A stretch of DNA of 64,000 nucleotides from Bacillota bacterium (GTDB taxonomy: Bacteria; Bacillota; Dehalobacteriia; UBA4068; UBA4997). Where the stretch lies: contig JAETNY010000001.1 of assembly GCA_021771915.1 (NCBI GenBank), forward strand, positions 124,001 through 188,000, given 5' to 3'. A program made the translations under genes and the position numbers. How positions within the stretch are numbered: position 1 is the stretch's first letter; each line of letters starts with the position of its first letter. Of the stretch, positions 57,731 through 64,000 are shown in pieces. A model generated the notes under the pieces. The model ran no database searches, was not told where the DNA came from, and was given only the letters and a program-made list of their open reading frames with translations.

Positions 57731-57911
57731 CTCCGAAATAGAAAAATACCAAAATAGAAAAAAAGGATATAAAATTGAAATTATAAATTAAAACTAATTT
57801 CAAATTTTATTATGCCGATATTGCCGGCTAACTATAAAAGCAGTTTGCGGCAATACAGGCAGAAATTAGAAGATAAAATAAAAAAACGCAGAATAAAAAG
57901 GAAAAAAATAA

Positions 57912-59276
57912 ATGAAAATATCAACAGAAATTATAAATGAAAACGCGGAAATGGTAGCTGGTGATTATCAGGCGGCGTTGCAATTTTTGGCGGAACGTAC
58001 TAAATTTGGCATTAATTTGGGACTGCGCCGGATTGAGCGCCTGCTGGAACTTTTGGGTAATCCGCATTTGGGAGTTGATGCGCCTCATTTTGTTCATGTT
58101 GGCGGCACCAATGGCAAAGGCTCGGTTTCCACAATGCTGGCGGCTATTTTGCAGGCGGCTGGCCGGCATACCGGTTTCTTCAGTTCACCGCATCTTCATT
58201 CTTACCGCGAGCGTTTTCGGCTGGACGGGCAGGAGATTAGCCGTGTGGATTTGGTGCGGCAGCTGGCGGTAATCAGGCCGCTTTTGGTGCAGCTGGAGGA
58301 GCAGGGTGAAGAAGCGCCGACAGAGTTTGAAGTCAGTACGGCGCTTGCTTTGCACTATTTTCAGCAGCGGCAGGCCGACTGGGCGGTTATGGAGGTTGGT
58401 CTGGGCGGCGAAATTGACTCCACCAATGTTATTCAGCCGGATTTGGCTGTGATTACCAATGTGGCGATGGACCATATGGATTATCTGGGGCATACGCTGA
58501 CGGAGATTGCCGGAGTTAAGGCTGGCATTATTAAGCCTGGGGTTCCTTTGTTAACGGCCGCTCAGGACGCTGAGGTGCTGGCGGTGCTGCAAGACCGGGC
58601 GCAGGCGGCTGGCAGCCAGTTGCTGCAATTAGGCCGTGATTTTGCTTATGAGGTTGAAAAATCGGATATTGACGGGCAGACGTTTACTTATTGTGATAAA
58701 TTGAGCGGTGAGTGTTGGTCTGGACTGCATATCAGGCTGCTGGGCGAACATCAGTTGGCTAATGCGGCATTGGCGGCGGCGGCGGCGCGGCGGCTTGGCC
58801 TGCCAGAAACGGCGGTGCGCAGCGGCTTGGCGGCGGCCGACTGGCCGGGGCGGCTGGAAATTGTGAGCCAAAAGCCGCTGGTGGTTTTGGACGGCGCGCA
58901 TAATGTGGCCGGTATGCAGGCCTTAAGCGCTGCTTTGCGGCAATACTGGCCGGAACGGCCGATTGTGGCGGTTTTGGGTATGTTGGCGGATAAGGAGCGA
59001 GAGGCCGCTTTGCGTTTGCTTTTGCCGCAGTTGAGTCAGGCGGTGATAACCCGGGTGCCAAGTCCGCGCGCTGGTGATTGGCAGGCTTTGGCAGAAATTT
59101 GCCGGGAATATGGCGTGCCGTGTCAGCTGGAAGAAGATGTTGCGGCGGCAGTGGCGGCTGGTCAGCGGCTGGCGGCTAATTCTGCGGCGGAGCCGTTGTT
59201 GCTGGTTACCGGTTCGCTGTATATGCTGGCTGACGCCAGAGCCAGTTTGTTGGGAATTGAACAGGAGAATTATTAA
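57912..59276 (+). CDS. folC: Folylpolyglutamate synthase / dihydrofolate synthase
   Basis: FVHVGGTNGKGSVSTMLAAIL, FFSSPHLHSYRERF, VLDGAHNVAGMQAL. Confidence 0.96.
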   Translation: MKISTEIINENAEMVAGDYQAALQFLAERTKFGINLGLRRIERLLELLGNPHLGVDAPHFVHVGGTNGKGSVSTMLAAILQAAGRHTGFFSSPHLHSYRERFRLDGQEISRVDLVRQLAVIRPLLVQLEEQGEEAPTEFEVSTALALHYFQQRQADWAVMEVGLGGEIDSTNVIQPDLAVITNVAMDHMDYLGHTLTEIAGVKAGIIKPGVPLLTAAQDAEVLAVLQDRAQAAGSQLLQLGRDFAYEVEKSDIDGQTFTYCDKLSGECWSGLHIRLLGEHQLANAALAAAAARRLGLPETAVRSGLAAADWPGRLEIVSQKPLVVLDGAHNVAGMQALSAALRQYWPERPIVAVLGMLADKEREAALRLLLPQLSQAVITRVPSPRAGDWQALAEICREYGVPCQLEEDVAAAVAAGQRLAANSAAEPLLLVTGSLYMLADARASLLGIEQENY

Positions 59277-59277
59277 A

Positions 59278-59880
59278 ATGCAGAATGATAATATAAAGCT
59301 GATTTTGGCTTCAGGTTCACCGCGGCGCCTGGAATTACTGCGGCAGGCTGGTATTGAGCCGGAAGTTTGCGTGGCTGATGCGCAGGAACTGACGGACAGT
59401 CTGCCGCCGGCCGAGTTGGTGCAGCGCAATGCGGAATTGAAAGCCTGGGCGGTGGCGGCCAGACGAACAGGCAGCCAGACGGAGTGTATTTTGGCGGCGG
59501 ATACGGTGGTGGCGCTTGGTGACGAGATTTTTGGCAAACCGCTGGACAAGGCAGACGCCGTTGACATGCTGCGTCGTCTGTCTGGCCGTGAGCATAGTGT
59601 TTTCAGCGGTGTGGCGGTTTGGTATCAGGGGCGGCTGCAAAGTGGCGTGGCGGAAAGCCGGGTGCGTTTTCGGGAATTGACGGCTGCTGAAATTGCAGAT
59701 TATGTATCTGGCGGCGAGCCTTTGGATAAAGCCGGCGCTTATGCGGTGCAGGGTGGCGCGCGTAAGTTTGTGTTGAATATTGTCGGTGATTTTGATAATA
59801 TTGTCGGTTTGCCATTGAAATTGGCAGCGCAGTTATTACCGGACGGGCTGATTTCAACCACGATTGCCGGGGCAAAATAA
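59278..59880 (+). CDS. maf: Maf-like nucleotide pyrophosphatase
   Basis: LILASGSPRRLELLRQAGI, LAADTVVALGDEIFGKP, GAYAVQGGARKFV. ORF track starts at 59074 inside folC. Confidence 0.96.
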   Translation: MQNDNIKLILASGSPRRLELLRQAGIEPEVCVADAQELTDSLPPAELVQRNAELKAWAVAARRTGSQTECILAADTVVALGDEIFGKPLDKADAVDMLRRLSGREHSVFSGVAVWYQGRLQSGVAESRVRFRELTAAEIADYVSGGEPLDKAGAYAVQGGARKFVLNIVGDFDNIVGLPLKLAAQLLPDGLISTTIAGAK

Positions 59881-60062
59881 ACAATCGGGAAAAAAAACAA
59901 AATATTAAGAAAAAAATTAGAGAAAAAATCGAAAAATCTGTTGTATTAAAGGGGTAAAATATAATATAATATAGGTTAACGACAGTTTGCTAAAGTCGTT
60001 TAATGTAATGTTTTAAATTTTAGAGTAACAATCTGTAAACGCCACAGAAAGGGGCATGGGAT

Positions 60063-61070
60063 TTGTTTAATATAGATATTGGTATTGATTTGGGAACCGC
60101 CAATACTCTGGTTTACGTTAAAGGTCGCGATATGATTTCCACGGAGCCGTCCGTGGTGGCGATTGATAAGAATACCAAAAAGATTTTGGCGGTGGGCAAT
60201 GAAGCAAAGAAAATGCTGGGGCGCACGCCTGGCAATATTATGGCAATTCGGCCGGTTAAAGACGGCGTGATTGCTGATTTTGATACAACGCAGAGTATGT
60301 TGAAATATTTTATTGATAAGGCGATTAAAAACCGCTCTATTTTCTCGCGTCCGCGTATTGTGATTTGTGTTCCCTCCGGGGTTACGACGGTGGAGGAGCG
60401 CGCTATCCGTGAGGCGGCTTTGAATGCCGGCGCCAAGGAAGCCTATTTGATTGAGGAGCCAATGGCGGCGGCGATTGGCGCTGGTCTGCCGGTTATGGAG
60501 CCTGTGGGCAACATGATTGTGGATATCGGCGGCGGCACCACGGAGGTTGGCCTCATTTCTCTGGGCGGTTTGGTTACGGTTCATTCTGTGCGTGTGGCTG
60601 GCGATAAAATGGACGATGCGATTGTCAATTATATCAAGAAAAATTTCAATCTGGCGATTGGTGAGCGCACTGCCGAGGAAATTAAAATTCAAATTGGCTC
60701 GGCTTATCTGGAGCGCGAGGAGATGGGCGAAACTTATTCAGTGCGCGGCCGTGATTTGATGACTGGTCTGCCCAAAACGGTAACGATTACCACTGACCAG
60801 ATTAATCAGGCGCTGGCGGAGCCGGTTGCGGCGATTATTGACGCGATTAAGATTTGTCTGGAGAAATCACCGCCGGAGTTGGCGGCGGATATTATGGACC
60901 GCGGTATTGTAATGGCCGGCGGCGGTTCTCTGCTGCGCGGTTTGCCAAAACTGGTTTCCATGGAAACGCATATTATGGTGCATCTTTCTGACCAGGCGCT
61001 GAATGCAGTCGTTTTGGGGACAAGCAAAGTTCTGGAAAATATCCATATTTTAGATAACGGTCGCAAATAG
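60063..61070 (+). CDS. mreB: Rod shape-determining protein MreB
   Basis: [37 protein letters not shown] start. Confidence 0.98.
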   Translation: MFNIDIGIDLGTANTLVYVKGRDMISTEPSVVAIDKNTKKILAVGNEAKKMLGRTPGNIMAIRPVKDGVIADFDTTQSMLKYFIDKAIKNRSIFSRPRIVICVPSGVTTVEERAIREAALNAGAKEAYLIEEPMAAAIGAGLPVMEPVGNMIVDIGGGTTEVGLISLGGLVTVHSVRVAGDKMDDAIVNYIKKNFNLAIGERTAEEIKIQIGSAYLEREEMGETYSVRGRDLMTGLPKTVTITTDQINQALAEPVAAIIDAIKICLEKSPPELAADIMDRGIVMAGGGSLLRGLPKLVSMETHIMVHLSDQALNAVVLGTSKVLENIHILDNGRK

Positions 61071-61131
61071 CCAAAAATTTATTTGGAGGATTAATTTATT
61101 GACGATTTTGGGTTGGAGGGTGTAGTTTTTT

Positions 61132-61959
61132 GTGACTCCTAATAGAAAAAAGGGACTGATTATCGGCACTGTGGTGGTTTTGGTGCTGTTGGTTTTGTAT
61201 TTGGCCAGCCAGACCTCCACTGACCGGGAAAATATTTCCAAGCCAGAGGCGATTTTGCGTGATATCCTGACGCCGATGCAAAATGGCGCGCGTGTGATAG
61301 CAGAGAATATTGGTAACTGGGGCGCATATTTGGAGGGTATTGATAATCTGCGCGCAGAAAACGAGGAACTTCGTAAGGAACTGAGCGCACTGCGTTTGCA
61401 GTTGGTGCAGATTGACGAATATAAGCTGGAAAATGAGCGTTTGCATAAGCTGTTGAATTCGGTTGATGATTATAGACCAAAATTTGATTATCATACTACT
61501 ACCGTGATAAATCGTGACCCAAGCACATGGTATGAAACTATTCGTATTAACGGCGGCGCAGCGGACGGTTTTGCGCCGAATATGCCCGTGGTCTGTGCGG
61601 AGGGTCTGGTGGGGCGTATTATTAACACCTCAGAGCATGAATCAGAGGTGTTGTTGATTACTGACCGCAACGGCGCGGTTAGCTGTATGGTGCAGAACAC
61701 GCGTACTATTGGCGTGGTGGAGGGTGATAATGAAACCACCAATTTAAGCATGATTCATGTACCATATGATGCGGAAATTGAAAATTATCAGCAGGTTATA
61801 ACCTCCGGTTATGGCGGTATTTATCCGCAGGGTCTGCTGGTTGGTTATATTAATAATATTGATTTGCAAAGCGACGGTTTGATGCTGAATATTGATGTTC
61901 GCTCTTATGTTGATTTTGAACATTTGGAAGACGTTATGGTACTTGTCCGCAAAAAATAA
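61132..61959 (+). CDS. mreC: Rod shape-determining protein MreC
   Basis: TM plus coiled coil, TTVINRDPSTWYETIRINGG; follows mreB; GTG start. Confidence 0.96.
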   Translation: MTPNRKKGLIIGTVVVLVLLVLYLASQTSTDRENISKPEAILRDILTPMQNGARVIAENIGNWGAYLEGIDNLRAENEELRKELSALRLQLVQIDEYKLENERLHKLLNSVDDYRPKFDYHTTTVINRDPSTWYETIRINGGAADGFAPNMPVVCAEGLVGRIINTSEHESEVLLITDRNGAVSCMVQNTRTIGVVEGDNETTNLSMIHVPYDAEIENYQQVITSGYGGIYPQGLLVGYINNIDLQSDGLMLNIDVRSYVDFEHLEDVMVLVRKK

Positions 61960-61986
61960 GCAAGCTTTGGTTTAAGGAGGACGCTT

Positions 61987-62505
61987 ATGCTAAACTGGCG
62001 GCGCAATTTGGTGCTGACTGTTTTATATTTGATTGCTTTTTTTCTGCAATATGGTGTGCTTAGCAATTTAGGCTGGGGCGTGTTTTGTCCGCAGCTTTTA
62101 TTGTTCTTCCCGGTTTATGCCGGCGTTTTGCGTGGCAGTCTGTCGGGGCTGGTGCATGGCGTGCTTTGCGGCCTTTTGCAGGATTTGGTAATAGGGCGTT
62201 TTGTTGGCCTTAATCTGCTGGTTTGGGGGCTGACGGGCTTTTTGTGCGGCTATTTTACCAAAGGTTTGTTTAAAGAAAATTATCTGATTGCCTTGCTTTC
62301 GGTTTTTCTGGTGCATGCGGCCAATTCTCTGCTTTATGCTTTAATGATTGGTCTGCTTTCTGGTAGCTTTTTTTCCATGACTTTTATCAGCAAAATTATT
62401 TTGGGCGGCGCTTTGGTTAATTGTTTTTTGGCACCGGTTATTTACGTGCCAGTTTATCGCTCGTTGCTTTATGGCGTATTGAGGCCTTTAACCAAGCAAA
62501 ATTAG
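61987..62505 (+). CDS. mreD: Rod shape-determining protein MreD
   Basis: Multi-TM 172 aa, GVLCGLLQDLVIGRFVGLNLL; follows mreC. Confidence 0.92.
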   Translation: MLNWRRNLVLTVLYLIAFFLQYGVLSNLGWGVFCPQLLLFFPVYAGVLRGSLSGLVHGVLCGLLQDLVIGRFVGLNLLVWGLTGFLCGYFTKGLFKENYLIALLSVFLVHAANSLLYALMIGLLSGSFFSMTFISKIILGGALVNCFLAPVIYVPVYRSLLYGVLRPLTKQN

Positions 62506-62527
62506 CTTTACATAATAATGTTGATGT

Positions 62528-62580
62528 AAAAAAGCCTGTGTTTCCATTTTGTATTCAGATAGAAACGGGGCTTTTATTTT
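62528..62580 (+). terminator. Intrinsic terminator after mreD
   Basis: AAAAGCCTGTGTTTC...GAAACGGGGCTTTTATTTT. Confidence 0.82.
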
Positions 62581-62608
62581 GTATACATAAAAAAATTTAA
62601 AAAAATAC

Positions 62609-62637
62609 TTGTATTATTCATTGTTTTTTGTTATAAT
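62609..62637 (+). promoter_or_regulatory. Promoter upstream of the ACT-domain gene
   Basis: TTGTAT - 17 nt - TATAAT. Confidence 0.65.
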
Positions 62638-62712
62638 TGCACCTATGTTATGTATGCGCAGGACGGATATTGTTCCATAACTTGCGGACAGTATGAATTA
62701 AGAGGTTTGATA

Positions 62713-63168
62713 ATGAGTAAAAATCGGGAAGCTTATATTATTTATGATGATATTCTGCCAGACGCTATCAAGCGTACCGCTCTGGCTAAACAGCTTTTGG
62801 CGCGGCGTGAAGCGCACAGTGTGAATGAAGCTGTTAAAATGGCCAATATCAGCCGCAGTGTTTTTTATAAATACAAAGATGGCATTTTTCCTTTTTATCA
62901 GCAGGAAACTTATCGGGTTGTGGTGCTGAATATCCGCATGGATAACTCGCCGGGGCGGTTAATGGCGGTTCTGGCTGTTTTAGCGGATAATCATTGCAAC
63001 ATTCATACCCTAAATCAGGATATGCCGTTAGCCGGGATTGCTGCCGCCACCATTACGATGGAGGTTTCTGAAAGCGAACTTTCGCTGGGCGGTTTGCTGG
63101 AGCAAATTCAGCAGCTGCCGGGGATATTAAGAGCGGAATATATTGGCGAGTTGGCTAACAGCAAATAA
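62713..63168 (+). CDS. ACT domain protein (PheB/UPF0735-like)
   Basis: VNEAVKMANISRSVFYKYKDGIFPFY, then ACT NIRMDNSPGRLMAVLAVLADNHCNIHTLNQ. Confidence 0.9.
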   Translation: MSKNREAYIIYDDILPDAIKRTALAKQLLARREAHSVNEAVKMANISRSVFYKYKDGIFPFYQQETYRVVVLNIRMDNSPGRLMAVLAVLADNHCNIHTLNQDMPLAGIAAATITMEVSESELSLGGLLEQIQQLPGILRAEYIGELANSK

Positions 63169-63224
63169 AAATTTTTCAGCATACTTTATTTAAGAATATA
63201 TTATATAGAAAGGTTGATAATATA

Positions 63225-64000
63225 ATGCAAAATGCAAAAACAGTCCGGCGTGTTAACGTCGGTTTGATTGGTTTGGGTACGGTTGGCGGCGGCACTTTGC
63301 AGCTTTTGGCGCAGAACAGCCGTTTGATTGCTGACCGTGCTTCAGAAATTGTGGTTAAACGTGTCTGCAATCTGGATATTCCTTATACTGAAGCCAAAAT
63401 TGCCGAACTGGGGCTTACGGAAACTACGGCCACCAGCGATTATCATGATTTGGTGAACGACCCGGAAATTGATATTGTAATCGAACTGATTGGCGGTATT
63501 CACCCGGCTTTGGAGATGGTTAAGGCGGCGTTGTCTGCCGGTAAATCAGTGGTAACAGCCAACAAGGATTTGGTGGCCTCGCACGGGGCGGAACTTTTTC
63601 AGCTGGCGGCGGAGAATAAGGCTGATTTTTTGTTTGAGGCCAGCGTGGCCGGCGGCATACCGATTTTAAAAGCGCTCAAAGATAGTTTGGCGGCTAACAA
63701 TATTGTTGAAATTATGGGTATTGTGAATGGTACAACCAATTATATCCTTTCGCAGATGTCGCATACCGGGGCGGATTTTCAACCCTGTTTGCAGCGCGCG
63801 CAGGAGTTGGGCTATGCTGAGGCTAACCCGACCAACGATATCGAGGGCTTTGATGCGGCGCGTAAAATGGCCATTCTGGCTTCGATTGCTTATAATGCCA
63901 ACATCACCGAGGACATGGTCTATGTGGAGGGCATTACCAAAATCAGCAAGTTTGATATTGATTATGCGGCGCAGCTGGGTTATGTGATTAAGCTGGTGGG
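63225..64000 (+). CDS. hom: Homoserine dehydrogenase, truncated at window end
   Basis: VNVGLIGLGTVGGGTLQLL, KSVVTANKDLVASHG, NGTTNYILSQM, GYAEANPTNDIEGFDAARK. Confidence 0.95.
   Translation, partial: MQNAKTVRRVNVGLIGLGTVGGGTLQLLAQNSRLIADRASEIVVKRVCNLDIPYTEAKIAELGLTETTATSDYHDLVNDPEIDIVIELIGGIHPALEMVKAALSAGKSVVTANKDLVASHGAELFQLAAENKADFLFEASVAGGIPILKALKDSLAANNIVEIMGIVNGTTNYILSQMSHTGADFQPCLQRAQELGYAEANPTNDIEGFDAARKMAILASIAYNANITEDMVYVEGITKISKFDIDYAAQLGYVIKLV

Noticed and set aside
60000-60692. 230-aa ORF antisense to mreB
   Set aside because: Opposite a confident mreB; no independent support.
1-64000. GCGGCG/CTGGCG-rich runs across the window
   Set aside because: Explained by Ala/Leu codon usage in coding sequence; no spaced-repeat array, tRNA or rRNA found by eye.

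Overview
This 64 kb window is a gene-dense bacterial chromosome segment, probably Bacillota, possibly Negativicutes-like; the taxonomy is only inferred from gene content and style. It is mostly housekeeping: B12-dependent methionine synthase plus an Hcy-methyltransferase/MTHFR fusion, a transpeptidase PBP, signal peptidase I, RNase H, the CIRCE-hrcA-grpE-dnaK-dnaJ-prmA cluster, a TAXI binding protein next to GltS, rtcB, two adjacent MGMT-family genes, a TPP-riboswitch thiSFGH-tenI operon, a cobalamin-riboswitch cbiMNQO operon, a chemoreceptor, CoA-disulfide reductase-rhodanese, argS, a CTP synthase homologue, a Fem-family transferase, alr, hup, trkA-trkH, dnaD, folC, maf, mreBCD and a truncated homoserine dehydrogenase. 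I saw no rRNA, tRNA, CRISPR array, transposase or prophage. The most surprising observation is the CTP synthase homologue. It lies directly downstream of argS but lacks the glutaminase nucleophile (Cys to Gly), the Mg-ligand Asp72 (to Ala) and the oxyanion-type GGFG motif. Other items worth a second look are a 21-bp hairpin sequestering the Shine-Dalgarno of the PBP gene, a signal peptidase with a roughly 300-aa coiled-coil N-terminal extension, the TAXI-GltS pair, and a small foreign-looking module (49.5-50.1 kb) with an operator-like inverted repeat and two leader hairpins. All family calls come from reading motifs; no database search was run.
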